Shown: positions 38,465 through 47,926, counted from the stretch's first letter. The stretch: DNA of 64,000 nt from Psychromonas arctica DSM 14288 (GCF_000482725.1 NZ_AXWP01000001.1:128394-192393); one strand, 5' to 3'. Made by a program: numbers and translations. Notes: generated from the sequence alone by a model not told the origin.

Positions 38465-38773
38465 CAACGTGGTAAGCTTTTCATATTTGTATTTTAAGAT
38501 CAATAACGGGCTAACTTCATTTTAAATAATATGAACTTCATCACCTTTATCATGCTTAAAATTTTCACTTACTGTCACTGAATATTAAGGAGTACTATTA
38601 ATAAAAATTCGATCTTGAGGGGGGCATTACATATAAGAGAGGCGGAACCGAAAGTAGAAAAATTTAATCAAAAATGACGTTATGCTAGTTAAAAAAATAT
38701 TATTTTTCAGTAAATATTAGGTTACCTCCTTCAAATTAACGAATTAACAAGTTGTTTAATAGCATGTTATAAG

Positions 38774-38801
38774 TTGCCATAATTAATTTACACCGTACAA
38801 T
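38774..38801 (+). promoter_or_regulatory. Candidate sigma-70 promoter ahead of guaC
   Basis: TTGCCA and TACAAT are 16 bases apart. Transcription would start near 38807, at the foot of a strong terminator hairpin and about 120 bases before guaC. It is the best match seen in this region. Confidence 0.4.
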
Positions 38802-38805
38802 ACTG

Positions 38806-38849
38806 AAAACCGGGGCCTTTGATAAATATCAGATGCCCCGGTTTTTTTT
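38806..38849 (+). terminator. Strong terminator hairpin in the guaC leader
   Basis: AAAACCGGGGC pairs with GCCCCGGTTTT, with an inner TGATA/TATCA stem, and is followed by a run of eight T. No rightward gene lies upstream within 2 kb to need it. It therefore sits between the guaC gene and a candidate promoter, and may attenuate guaC or end a very short RNA. The rest of 38436-38929 holds the scrA promoter and AT-rich DNA only. Confidence 0.7.
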
Positions 38850-38929
38850 GCCCATTTTTTAGTGTTTCGATTTTTAGCCGATCAAGACATAGGCATTATT
38901 ATTAAAGGCTGATCTTAAAAGGAATAACC

Positions 38930-39973
38930 ATGCGTATTGAACAAGATTTAAAGTTAGGCTTTAAAGATGTACTTTTTCGTCCTAAACGATCCACGCTTAA
39001 AAGCCGCTCACAAGTAGAGCTGACTCGCTCTTATACTTTTAAACATAGTAGACGTGAATGGTCAGGCGTACCTATTATTGCCGCTAATATGGACTCAGTT
39101 GTAACCTTTGAGATGGCTGAAACGCTAGCTTCCCATAATGTAATGACCGCTATTCACAAACATTATAGTGTTGAAGAATGGGCTACTTTTATTAATAAAA
39201 CCGATACTAATGTATTAAATAATGTGATGGTGTCTTCAGGGACTTCTGAGGCGGACTTTCAAAAAACTAAACAGATTATGGCATTAACAGATGACCTCAT
39301 TTTTATCTGTGTTGATATTGCAAATGGCTATTCTGAACACCTCGTTGACTACGTTGAGCGTGTTAGAGCAGAGTTCCCTGACAAAGTCATCAGTGCAGGT
39401 AACGTTGTTACCGGAGACATGGTTGAAGAACTTATTTTAGCAGGTGCTGATATTGTAAAAGTCGGTATTGGGCCTGGCTCAGTATGCACCACACGCGTAA
39501 AAACAGGCGTTGGGTATCCTCAACTATCTGCCATTATTGAGTGTGCAGATTCTGCTCATGGTTTAGGCGGTATGATCATTGGTGATGGCGGCTGTAGTTG
39601 CCCCGGTGATGTATCAAAAGCGTTTGGTGGTGGTGCTGATTTTGTAATGTTAGGTGGAATGCTCGCAGGCCATCAAGAAAGCGGCGGTGAAATAATTGAA
39701 CAGGATGGTAAGCAGTTCATGAAGTTTTATGGCATGTCTTCACAAAGCGCAATGAAAAAACATTCTGGTGGTGTCGCTAAATACCGTGCAGCTGAAGGAA
39801 AAACAGTAATGCTTCCGTATAAAGGCAGCGTCAACGCAACCATTGAAGATATCATGGGTGGCGTTCGTTCCACCTGTACTTATGTAGGCGCCGCTAAGCT
39901 CAAAGAACTGACTAAACGTACGACGTTTATTCGCGTGCAAGAGCAAGAAAATAACGTTTACGGTAAAGAATAA
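38930..39973 (+). CDS. guaC: GMP reductase
   Basis: A 347-residue TIM-barrel enzyme that converts GMP to IMP with NADPH, for purine salvage. The catalytic Cys186 is in [19 protein letters not shown]. The start [23 protein letters not shown] and the phosphate-binding [13 protein letters not shown] match E. coli GuaC. Length is normal. An AAAAGGAATAACC ribosome-binding region precedes the ATG. The terminator hairpin 80-120 bases upstream suggests attenuation. Confidence 0.97.
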   Translation: MRIEQDLKLGFKDVLFRPKRSTLKSRSQVELTRSYTFKHSRREWSGVPIIAANMDSVVTFEMAETLASHNVMTAIHKHYSVEEWATFINKTDTNVLNNVMVSSGTSEADFQKTKQIMALTDDLIFICVDIANGYSEHLVDYVERVRAEFPDKVISAGNVVTGDMVEELILAGADIVKVGIGPGSVCTTRVKTGVGYPQLSAIIECADSAHGLGGMIIGDGGCSCPGDVSKAFGGGADFVMLGGMLAGHQESGGEIIEQDGKQFMKFYGMSSQSAMKKHSGGVAKYRAAEGKTVMLPYKGSVNATIEDIMGGVRSTCTYVGAAKLKELTKRTTFIRVQEQENNVYGKE

Positions 39974-40350
39974 CGTTATATTTGAGCCTAGTCGTTATGG
40001 GTTATGGTGATCAAAGAAGGGTATTCATAGTGATCCCCTTCTTCACCCAAAAAGTAATAAATATGGCTAAAGCGCTTAAAAAACAGCAAATATACAATTA
40101 TGGATATTTAAAAACATACCCGCCTATGGCAACGTTTGATAGCAACTTTTTATGGCAGTCCTTGATGGTAGCGCTTGATCGTAATATTTGATCGCACATT
40201 AGATGGGTCAGCACACTGGGCGATGCAGGCATTTGCATAAACCAGAAAAATAAAAGCAAAACATACTTTAACAACCCGAAATAATAGCTGAATTTAAAGC
40301 GCATTTTAAATACAACAATCTATTTCTCAAACTTCAGTGAGAATAACAAT
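39974..40350. other. Gene-free region after guaC
   Basis: About 380 bp. An imperfect hairpin AAGAAGGG/CCCCTTCTT (about 40013-40043) may terminate guaC. A short frame starting at 40063 (MAKALKKQQIYNYGYLKTYPP) has no recognisable relative and is not called as a gene. Confidence 0.4.
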
Positions 40351-41178
40351 ATGATGGAATCGGAAAAATTTACCATCCGTGTTAACTTTAATCGAAAACA
40401 GAGCAACATAGCGCAGGACGAAGACACTCATGGTTATCATTGGGGGAGAATATTAGGGGTTTTGTTGCTTGTCGTCATTGCTATTTTGTCATTCATTTTT
40501 GCTAGTGGATATTATTCCGAGCAAAATAACCTTAATGATAAAAACCCGACAATGCCTGTGGCAAGTAACTCAGAGTTAACATCGACAAACAACATCACTC
40601 ATAGCGCTGTAGAAAAAGATGAAACTTCCAATCCTTCCTTTACAATATCCGATAAAGCTAAAATCGAAAAAGTTGAAATTACAGCACAAGTAGCTAAACC
40701 AATAAACGGCGAAACTGCAGTATCTACCGATAACAGTAATCAAGATAAAGGTAAAAGTTTAACCCAAGCTGAGCCAATATCAGTCCCCTCGACTATACCG
40801 AGCATAGAAAATACAGCCAATACGGCTATATTCTCTCAATCTGATGTTGAAATACTGTCGAATAATGTCACGCGTTTTGTTATTGCTTCATCAGTTATTG
40901 AAAATGAGCCCATTGGTAAAATCAACAATATTATTTTCAAAAATAATATTGCAACCGTTTATGCATTTTCAGAAGTTAAAAACTTAAAAGATAGCACACT
41001 CTATTATATCTGGAGTGTTGATGGTCAACAGATTGCCAAAGTTAAATTAAATATCAACGGTAATCGTTGGAGAAGCCACTCAAGCAAATTTATTCAGCCA
41101 ACAATGCACGGTCAATGGAAAGTAGAACTACAAAATGGAAAGGATGAAATACTCGCCATCAATAGGTTTACTTACTAG
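40351..41178 (+). CDS. Single-pass membrane protein with C-terminal DUF2914 domain
   Basis: A 275-residue protein. About 30 cytoplasmic residues are followed by one transmembrane helix (RILGVLLLVVIAILSFIFASGYY) and then a low-complexity Ser/Thr/Asn-rich stalk (about 55-165). The C-terminal 100 residues match DUF2914: ATVYAFSEVKNLKDSTLYYIW, then NRWRSHSSK and HGQWKVELQN. This places the domain in the periplasm. The domain's function is unknown. It is followed 49 bp later by a secreted 3D-domain protein and may be co-transcribed. Confidence 0.75.
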   Translation: MMESEKFTIRVNFNRKQSNIAQDEDTHGYHWGRILGVLLLVVIAILSFIFASGYYSEQNNLNDKNPTMPVASNSELTSTNNITHSAVEKDETSNPSFTISDKAKIEKVEITAQVAKPINGETAVSTDNSNQDKGKSLTQAEPISVPSTIPSIENTANTAIFSQSDVEILSNNVTRFVIASSVIENEPIGKINNIIFKNNIATVYAFSEVKNLKDSTLYYIWSVDGQQIAKVKLNINGNRWRSHSSKFIQPTMHGQWKVELQNGKDEILAINRFTY

Positions 41179-41227
41179 ACTTACTTAGCAGATTCACATG
41201 CTTTATTTTTACAAGAGACAACATTTT

Positions 41228-41611
41228 ATGAAACCAAGCTTTTACTTTATGACCATAATGAGCATCATCTCTATCATGGGTTGTGCTGAAGCAGAGCAAT
41301 CTTTAACGGTAACAGCAAGTGCCTATACCTCAACTATGGGTGAAACTGATTCAACACCAAACTTAGCGGCATGGGGTGATACCTTGAAACCAGGAATGAA
41401 ATCAATCGCAGTATCAAGAGACTTAATAAAATTGGGGTTAACTCACCAACAAGAAGTAAGAATCGAAGGATTTGATGGAAAATACACAGTACTAGATAAA
41501 ATGAATAAACGTTGGACCAATAAAATTGATATCTACATGGGAGAGAATGTCGAAAAAGCAAACCAATGGGGAAAGCAGGAAGTGGTTATATATTGGATTA
41601 ATAAAGATTAG
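41228..41611 (+). CDS. Secreted 3D-domain protein
   Basis: A 127-residue exported protein. The signal peptide covers about residues 1-22; the MGCAEA stretch allows either lipoprotein processing at Cys or signal-peptidase cleavage after AEA. The rest is a 3D domain (double-psi beta-barrel): VTASAYTSTMGETD, then LKPGMKSIAVSRDL and DKIDIYMG-type acidic residues (NKIDIYMGEN). 3D domains occur in lytic transglycosylases (MltA) and RlpA-like wall proteins, so it may act on or bind peptidoglycan. The internal ATG at 41228 is chosen because the signal peptide starts there. Confidence 0.75.
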   Translation: MKPSFYFMTIMSIISIMGCAEAEQSLTVTASAYTSTMGETDSTPNLAAWGDTLKPGMKSIAVSRDLIKLGLTHQQEVRIEGFDGKYTVLDKMNKRWTNKIDIYMGENVEKANQWGKQEVVIYWINKD

Positions 41612-41687
41612 TATTTAAACTATTCAGCGATAAGATAGCTTGTTTCGGAATACTTAATAAAGGAATTGATGTCCACAACTAGGACAA

Positions 41688-41768
41688 TGAAGGTTCAAAG
41701 TATGCCTTAATCGCATTAGTCTCTTTCACTCCGACCGTTGTACGACCTATGCAGCTATTGATAATAAT
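41688..41768 (+). pseudogene. Fragment of a NitT/TauT-type ABC permease gene
   Basis: About 81 bp aligns with 29405-29485 of the intact permease at roughly 84 percent identity by eye. It reads GSKYALIALVSFTPTVV and then loses frame through a one-base deletion. No start or flanking gene remains. It shows that a second, related permease once lay here. Confidence 0.7.
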
Positions 41769-41794
41769 TAGTTGGAATTCTTAGTTTCCATATA

Positions 41795-42045
41795 TGGACA
41801 TCCCGTACTTTCGTACTATGTTCAACAGGACGTCAGGTATAGCTCAAATCAGCACATGGATGTGCTGTTTTGAGTAGTGCGTTAAAAAGACGTTGAATAA
41901 TACAAGATCAAAAAGATGGCTTGGGTATCTTTTTCTTTGGTTACTTTATTTTGGGCAAGTAAAAGAAAGTAACACGCCGTTAGGACGAAATACAAAGCTG
42001 GAAATATCTATTCTAAATGATGAGCGTAGCCGACCCACACTTATC
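41795..42045. repeat. Composite structured intergenic repeat, copy 2
   Basis: It shares block order with 4850-5125: AACAGGACGT, then hairpin CTCAAATCAGCAC/GTGCTGTTTTGAG around ATGGAT, then AGTGCGTTA, then TGGTTACTTTATTTTGGGCAAGTAAAAGAAAGTAAC, then ACGCCGTTAGGACGAAA and GATGAGCGTAGCCGA. An outer TTCAAC/GTTGAA pair closes the first hairpins. It fills most of the gap between the permease fragment and the retron region. Confidence 0.6.
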
Positions 42046-42097
42046 AAAAACTAAGTTTAGAGATTTAACTATCTAATTTTAATCTGATCCCAGTTAT

Positions 42098-42439
42098 TTA
42101 TTCCTTTGAACTACAGAACAACTTTAACTGCATACGCTTCACTTTATTAATCACATGGGGTTGAAATTTATGACTGATATAAATCCCAGTTACAGATAAA
42201 ATTAATGCTGGTAGTTGGCTATAAATAAACATATAGCTACTTTGTAGAGGGTGTAAAACCCAATCTAATATAAAAAATACCAATATATTACCAATGACAT
42301 AAAGGCTTAATACATACTTCAATTTAAAGAACAGCGCGACGATCGTAAAAAACAAAGTAATCATTGAAGCCATTATGATTAAAGATACCACGTCAGCCCA
42401 ACCTCCTTGAGAAAACAGCACATAACGCAACATGCACAC
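42098..42439 (-). CDS. Small membrane protein of unknown function, possibly frame-damaged
   Basis: A 113-residue protein with three hydrophobic segments (ADVVSLIIMASMITLFFTIVA, LSLYVIGNILVFFILDWVL, LPALILSVTGIYISH) and a basic tail. It starts at GTG 42439 with no clear ribosome-binding site. Directly upstream, in another frame (42393-42596), lies a signal-peptide-like stretch LSFLSLLLIQSSCASSCGHP followed by NIAVNGWW, with no ATG. The two halves look like one exported membrane protein broken by a frameshift. No family recognised. It abuts the retron operon. Confidence 0.45.
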   Translation of the reverse strand: MCMLRYVLFSQGGWADVVSLIIMASMITLFFTIVALFFKLKYVLSLYVIGNILVFFILDWVLHPLQSSYMFIYSQLPALILSVTGIYISHKFQPHVINKVKRMQLKLFCSSKE

Positions 42440-42675
42440 AAATATTAATACTAAAAATCAACTTGAGTTGATTAATGTTCCACCATCCATTGACGGCGAT
42501 GTTCACATAATTGGCCTGAATATTAGTCAAAGTTTGTGGGTGTCCACAACTACTTGCACAACTACTTTGTATTAACAACAGAGAAAGAAAACTTAAAAGC
42601 CTCTAATCAGATCATCAGTTTAACTGATAAAGAAATAACGATGAGTGGATTAGAGATATCTCTTCAGAGCTACCT

Positions 42676-43488
42676 CTAATCTAGATTTATAATTTTAGAT
42701 GTTATCAAATTATCTCGCAATAAAAAATTTCTTGTAGTCTGAAATGACTTTGGTGGTCTACCATACCAGTTTGAGGCTAAAAATTTTATTCTATTGATAT
42801 CGCTCTTTCCCCTAGCAATCTTAATTTGTCTTTCGAAATCATAAAAAATAACAAGACGTGCTTTATTCAACCTATCACAGTTCAAATTAAAAATTCGTAT
42901 CGTTTCTTCAACCAATTGGAAGGTACTTTCAAATTTATTATGGGGAATTTCATTATTGGCGCAATATTCTGTATTAGGAATCAACATACCAGTGGACTTA
43001 TCAAAATTAAATAGTTTATTATTTTCTTGTAAATCCAATGGAAATAATACTTTTCCAAGCCAGTTTTTATCTGCAATTTTTTCTACTTCTTCGATACGAG
43101 CTTTATGAGAGTCGCAACTCAAGTTTTTGGGAAGATCATAAGTTTCCTTGTTTTTGAAATCACTACCACCAATACACACACCTAAAAGATTAAACCAATC
43201 TAAATGCAAATTTTCACCTAGGTTAGAGTTTCCAGATTTAGATTTAAAGTGTTCAATCCTTTTAGTGTTCTCACTGCAATCTTGTAAACTAACTTCACAA
43301 TACGCACAGAGTTCAGATTGCTCCTTAAATAACAACTTCTTAGTTGAATTGTAAGGATTACCTTGATCAATTCCTCGAAAATCATCCCATGTTGCATTAG
43401 GGTCACTTAATGCAAACCTAATTAAAGCATTTTCTTCAGTAGATTTATTAATTCTGATCAAAGGTTTTTTCCCACTCTCGGTTTTCAA
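42676..43488 (-). CDS. ptuB: PtuB-like HNH endonuclease of the retron system
   Basis: A 270-residue HNH nuclease of the retron-associated type. The zinc/HNH region reads ELCAYCEVSLQD, then KRIEHFKSK, about residues 58-83, followed by LDWFNLLGVC and LSCDSHK as the downstream cysteine/histidine pair. With PtuA it forms the effector of type I-A retrons; in the characterised Ec78 (Eco7) system PtuAB was reported to cleave tRNA-Tyr. The start lies 41 bases inside the ptuA end, so the two are tightly coupled. It is complete. Confidence 0.88.
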   Translation of the reverse strand: MKTESGKKPLIRINKSTEENALIRFALSDPNATWDDFRGIDQGNPYNSTKKLLFKEQSELCAYCEVSLQDCSENTKRIEHFKSKSGNSNLGENLHLDWFNLLGVCIGGSDFKNKETYDLPKNLSCDSHKARIEEVEKIADKNWLGKVLFPLDLQENNKLFNFDKSTGMLIPNTEYCANNEIPHNKFESTFQLVEETIRIFNLNCDRLNKARLVIFYDFERQIKIARGKSDINRIKFLASNWYGRPPKSFQTTRNFLLRDNLITSKIINLD

Positions 43489-45073
43489 TATACATATCTA
43501 ATTCAACCAAGTAATCATAGTCATGACCAAAGTGTTCTTTTAATCTTTGACGAATACTGACAGCTCTTTCTGAAGAATACTCATTCTCATATACTAGTTT
43601 TTTATACTCTGACAGCAATTGAGTAAATTTATCTTCAGGAGGTCTTTCTTCTACTTCAAAAAGGTTTTTTAATACCCAAGATGACACCCCTCCTCGTACT
43701 CCCTTAGGTGCTCGATATTTTCTACCTTCTTTTAATAACCAAATATATTCGCTATCAATGGTATGACATACTTGAGGACTATGCGTCGTAACTATAAATT
43801 GTAAATTTTCAAACGTAGACTCTAATCTTGAAATTATTTTTTGTTGCCATGAAGGATGTAAATGTAAATCTATCTCGTCTATCGCGACTATCCCTGTTCC
43901 ACTTAATGGATTATCACTAGCAGGATTCAATAGTGTAAGTCTTCTCGCAATATCTGCGACCAACGCTAATATACTTTTTTCCCCTTGAGATAACTGGAGA
44001 ACACTTAATTCTTTATTATTTTTTCTAATAGTTAAATCAAGAGGCTTTCTTTGCACTTTTAGATTTGAAAATCCGGGCAGAAATATATAAATAGCCTTAG
44101 ATACAAATTCCAGAGTATGTGTAGTTAAATTTGAAAAATTATTCAATTCAAACGTTAGTTTTTTTATGTCTTCATGATGCCGAGCGACCAGAGCCCGGCT
44201 AGTATCAGAGTCTTTAGAATTAGCAATTAGCTCTTTCAGCAAAGGACTATTAAACTCTTCTTCTTTTGATTTTATTTTAGCCTTCAATACCTTGATTTCA
44301 GAGTTATCTTCATTGTCAGCTTCGACAAGTTCTTTATACCATCTAAAAAACAACTTAAAATCAGCCTTTCCACTTAAACTCTTGCTATATCCTTTAGATT
44401 TATCCCATATATGACTATCCAATATCTCATCTGAATTTTCTATGTCTTTAGTCGTCACATCATTTGCCCTTTCCACCGTGTAGCACGCCAGCAAGGGATA
44501 AGGGAATTTTTTATCTATGGAATTTGCTTCTCCTAAAAATTTCCCTAAGTCATTAATTTCAGTATATTTACTTTTTACTTTAGGAGTTGATAGTGCCCTG
44601 CTTTGTGACAACTCCATCTTAAATAAGCGGTCATCAATAGAAAATACTGGAGTCACCGTTGTAAAATTAGCATTATTGTTGATCTCTATTTCATCAATCT
44701 GTTCACCATTATACGAGCGAGTTGTTAACCTTGAAGAAATATGGGTTAAAACTTTTTGTATTGCATCGAGAATAGTAGACTTACCACTCCCATTATTTCC
44801 GACCAACACTGTTGTGTTATTATTAACAGAAAAATCAAGCTCTAAATCATTAAACCCTTTAAAATTGACTAACTTAATTGAGGCAAGTCTAAATTGGTAA
44901 TGAGTAAATTGCTGAATAAAGAGTTCCTTATAATACTGAGCTTTATCCAAGTCCTTCTTAATACCCGCAATACCTTCATAGTAGATCTCAATAAGCTGAT
45001 AAGAGGATGTATAATGACCTGCTTTAGACTTTCTTATTAACTCTCTAATACCTCTAGGCTCGTAATCATTCAT
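43448..45073 (-). CDS. ptuA: PtuA-like AAA/ABC ATPase of the retron system
   Basis: A 541-residue ATPase of the SMC/OLD-like ABC type. A short N-terminal Sel1-like stretch (YEGIAGIKKDLDKAQYY) precedes the nucleotide-binding fold. Walker A is VGNNGSGKST (about residue 92), the signature is LSQGEKSI and Walker B is VAIDEIDLHLHPSW, followed by VTTHSPQV. The domain is interrupted by a coiled insert (about 250-320). PtuA oligomers hold the PtuB nuclease. It overlaps the RT gene by eight bases and ptuB by 41, forming one operon. Confidence 0.9.
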   Translation of the reverse strand: MNDYEPRGIRELIRKSKAGHYTSSYQLIEIYYEGIAGIKKDLDKAQYYKELFIQQFTHYQFRLASIKLVNFKGFNDLELDFSVNNNTTVLVGNNGSGKSTILDAIQKVLTHISSRLTTRSYNGEQIDEIEINNNANFTTVTPVFSIDDRLFKMELSQSRALSTPKVKSKYTEINDLGKFLGEANSIDKKFPYPLLACYTVERANDVTTKDIENSDEILDSHIWDKSKGYSKSLSGKADFKLFFRWYKELVEADNEDNSEIKVLKAKIKSKEEEFNSPLLKELIANSKDSDTSRALVARHHEDIKKLTFELNNFSNLTTHTLEFVSKAIYIFLPGFSNLKVQRKPLDLTIRKNNKELSVLQLSQGEKSILALVADIARRLTLLNPASDNPLSGTGIVAIDEIDLHLHPSWQQKIISRLESTFENLQFIVTTHSPQVCHTIDSEYIWLLKEGRKYRAPKGVRGGVSSWVLKNLFEVEERPPEDKFTQLLSEYKKLVYENEYSSERAVSIRQRLKEHFGHDYDYLVELDMYIENREWEKTFDQN

Positions 45074-46013
45074 TGCACTCTCCTAATGAAAACTTCTTGA
45101 TCGCTTCCAAAGTTTCATAACCATATTTTTTACCCATTCTATGAACAAAAATATCCTCTATATGGACAGCATAAGACAACAAGCCTTTCAAATGCATTAT
45201 GTCTTGCTCATCAAGCTTTTTATTTTTAAATTTGTGTATTAATGCAGATATATATCTTTTCTTTTCTCGTCCGATTGAAAGCCGATTACTATTAGTAAGA
45301 GTAATCCCAGTTACATGCCTATTGTGTTTTTTTGATGAAAAAACAGTTTTAGAATCATTAACTACAAGACGATTCCCAAATGTTCTATACAGCAGCTTTC
45401 TAATCTCGGGTAGTAAAGAAAACAATTCCCCTTTGTCACAAGTAGAAAAAGTAAGGTCATCCGCGTACCTTGTACAAATTACTTTTCTTTTTGTGCACAT
45501 AGATTCTAGTTTACTATCAAACTCATACATTATTAAATTCGATATAAATGGCGAACTCGGCGCACCTACACTTAATACAACTTTACCGTTTATCCTTTTA
45601 CTCCGATTCCAAAATAACAACTCTCTAAGTATTTTCTCATCTTCTGAAGATATTTCTACCTTTTGTTTGGATAGAGCTTTCATCAACATTTCAGGATTAA
45701 TACTATTAAAGAAATTTTCAAGATCTATTTTCATTAAAAATTCAGAATTAACGTGTTTTAATGCATTAGACTTAATACTCTGACCTTTAATGTAGGCAGT
45801 TGCAATTGGATGAAGCTGTACTTTGGGAGAAAGTATTTCGATGATCTTACGCTGAATATCTTTAATCTCAGAAGTTGGCTGTGCAATTGTTCTAAAACCA
45901 ATTGTTCGTTTAGGTATCTTATAAACTTTATAATGTGTTGAAGGTAAAGAGCTTAATAATTTATTAAGATTACAATTATCTGTCTCAAGCCTTTGATATA
46001 AATTTAAATCCAT
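45066..46013 (-). CDS. ret: Retron reverse transcriptase
   Basis: A 315-residue retron-type reverse transcriptase. The catalytic YADD lies in CTRYADDLTFST. The retron-specific NAxxH is present as SNALKHVNSEF, and the VTG motif as VTGITLTNSNRLSIGREKKRYI. RT domains 1-7 with LKIDLENFFNSI (motif A) and VGAPSSPFISN are all visible. It copies the msd RNA into msDNA. I place the start at ATG 46013 (MDLNLYQ), giving the family's usual length. An upstream in-frame ATG would run close to the ncRNA end. Confidence 0.93.
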   Translation of the reverse strand: MDLNLYQRLETDNCNLNKLLSSLPSTHYKVYKIPKRTIGFRTIAQPTSEIKDIQRKIIEILSPKVQLHPIATAYIKGQSIKSNALKHVNSEFLMKIDLENFFNSINPEMLMKALSKQKVEISSEDEKILRELLFWNRSKRINGKVVLSVGAPSSPFISNLIMYEFDSKLESMCTKRKVICTRYADDLTFSTCDKGELFSLLPEIRKLLYRTFGNRLVVNDSKTVFSSKKHNRHVTGITLTNSNRLSIGREKKRYISALIHKFKNKKLDEQDIMHLKGLLSYAVHIEDIFVHRMGKKYGYETLEAIKKFSLGECNE

Positions 46014-46083
46014 ATAGAGGTCTTGTATTACCTTGCAATTAGGGGTGAAAATCACGATGCGCATTCACAACATCGTGATTAAG

Positions 46084-46266
46084 ACTCTTTACCTAGAAGC
46101 TAGCGGAACAACATTTCTGATCCGTAAGCGGATGTGAAGTATGAGCAACGTATTGCGGTTCAGAAATTTTGTTCCGCAACTATAAATATGCTCAATAAGT
46201 TAGAGTTTGGCGCAACGCCAAACTAGATTAAAGCATTTGAATTTAATCCAAAAAACGCTAAAGAGT
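46084..46266 (-). ncRNA. Retron msr-msd RNA
   Basis: Read on the minus strand, the a1 arm ACTCTTTA (46266-46259) is complementary over 8 bases to a2 TAAAGAGT (46091-46084). TTAGC follows a1, which places the branching G as in Ec86. msr has two stems: GATTAAA/TTTAATC (46248-46226) and AGTTTGGCG/CGCCAAACT with a three-base loop (46224-46204). msd is a long hairpin, GCGGAACAAAATTTCTGA with TCAGAAATGTTGTTCCGC, 17 of 18 paired (46177-46160 with 46120-46103), containing a small TCCG-CTTA-CGGA stem. It ends 70 bases before the RT start. The rest of 46267-46647 is AT-rich with nothing assigned. Confidence 0.88.
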
Positions 46267-46647
46267 TGCACTAATTTAGCAAACATTATAGATGAATTCA
46301 ATCTTTGTTAACTGCACTCTAGTTTTAGCTTAAGAAATAAAAGTCACAAAATTTATTCCGCCGGATATGCACCGGATAACTCGCAATCATGATTGTATTG
46401 ATCAAGCGCTTTTACAATAATAATTCAGTGTCAAGTCGCTCCTTTTTATAAATTTATCTTATTAGAATTTAGCAAATTGCTATAACTAAAACAGATGCAT
46501 TAATATTATTGAGTTTTCATGTTTATTATTTTCAATAAAAACAACTTCTTATTTTGCAAACAATCAAAACGAACCTAAATAAATATTAACTTATTAATAA
46601 TATATGGAAGTCATCTGCCCTTATTTAAAGATAATAAATAGCAATTT

Positions 46648-47889
46648 TCACTCGTTAAATTTACGCTCTTTATTACCCGATACAGGCAGCTTTAGTGAGA
46701 TCACACTAGTGATCAGCAAGAATACAAAAGCTATCCATAAACAAGCGGCAAAGCCGTAGGCTTGGTAAATCCAGCCGGATAATACGGTGCCTACTAAGCG
46801 CCCCATGGCATTCGCCATATAGTAAAAACCTACATCTAATGACATGCCATCTTGCTTTGCATAGCTGATGATTAAGTAGGAATGAAGTGATGAATTAATC
46901 GCAAAGATCGCACCAAAAATCAATAATCCTACGATAATCAATGTTTGTACTTGCCACTCAAGCTGAATGCCTACTGCCAATACACCTGTCACAACGGCTA
47001 ATAATGCACACCATAACATGGCATGTTTACCGCCTGGCGCTGAGCCCTCTTTAGCAAAGAACGCAGTGATCTTAGGGGCAAAGCCTTGCACGATGCCGTA
47101 GGCGATCACCCAAGCAGCCAAGAAACCACCAACTATTGAATGTGACCAGCCAAAAATGCTAGCCAGGTAAATAGGTAAAGCCACAACAAACCAGACATCA
47201 CGTGAAGCAAACAAGAATAATCGCGCCGCTGACAATATGTTCACAGGGCCTGATTTGGAGAACATCTGGCTAAATTTTGGTTTAGTTTTTGCTTTGCCTA
47301 AGTCCCCTTCTAGGAACAATAAACTCATTACAAAAACCACCGCTAATACACCCGCCATGATCATCAAGGCCACTTGAAATCCCACCAGCGTTAACAGTAA
47401 ACCGCCAATGAAAAATCCTGCGCCTTTTAAAGCATTTTTAGAACCAGTTAGTACCGCAACCCAATGATAAAGCTTACCTTGTTGGTTATTAGGAATAAGG
47501 GTTTTGATGGAACTTTTGGCACTCATTTTATTCAGGTCTTTGGCAATACCGGACAAGGCCTGTGCCATCATCACCCAAGGGATAGTTAACCATTCACTGG
47601 GGACGGTAAGTAGCAACAAAGCAAACACTTGCATACCTAAACCGATATTCATGGTGCGATTTAAGCCTATCCTTGCACCTAACCAACCTCCAACGAGGTT
47701 AGTCACCACACCAAAAATCTCATAAAATAAAAACAATAATGCGATATTTAATGGGCTGTAACCCAATTGATAAAAGTACAACACCACCAACATGCGTAAT
47801 GCGCCATCGGTGATAGTGAAGTTCCAGTAATTAAATGTCACTAAAAGATACTGTCTTAAGGATTTATCAAGCTTTAAAAACCACTTCAT
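46648..47889 (-). CDS. arsJ: Organoarsenical efflux MFS transporter ArsJ
   Basis: A 413-residue major facilitator protein with about 12 membrane helices. It has ArsJ traits: YLLVTFNYWNFTITDGALRMLVV near the N-terminus, GIAKDLNKMSAKSSIK in the central loop and LDVGFYYMANAMGRLVGT near the end. ArsJ exports 1-arseno-3-phosphoglycerate, an unstable product made by the adjacent GAPDH from arsenate, so the pair gives arsenate resistance. It lies 37 bp below the GAPDH gene, in the same operon as arsR. Confidence 0.9.
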   Translation of the reverse strand: MKWFLKLDKSLRQYLLVTFNYWNFTITDGALRMLVVLYFYQLGYSPLNIALLFLFYEIFGVVTNLVGGWLGARIGLNRTMNIGLGMQVFALLLLTVPSEWLTIPWVMMAQALSGIAKDLNKMSAKSSIKTLIPNNQQGKLYHWVAVLTGSKNALKGAGFFIGGLLLTLVGFQVALMIMAGVLAVVFVMSLLFLEGDLGKAKTKPKFSQMFSKSGPVNILSAARLFLFASRDVWFVVALPIYLASIFGWSHSIVGGFLAAWVIAYGIVQGFAPKITAFFAKEGSAPGGKHAMLWCALLAVVTGVLAVGIQLEWQVQTLIIVGLLIFGAIFAINSSLHSYLIISYAKQDGMSLDVGFYYMANAMGRLVGTVLSGWIYQAYGFAACLWIAFVFLLITSVISLKLPVSGNKERKFNE

Positions 47890-47926
47890 TGCTACTATTC
47901 CTAATGCTTCCTGCGATGTAAGCCGA

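Noticed and set aside
39982-40191. A 69-residue frame after guaC
   Set aside because: No recognisable family, start or signal; composition is like the surrounding intergenic DNA.
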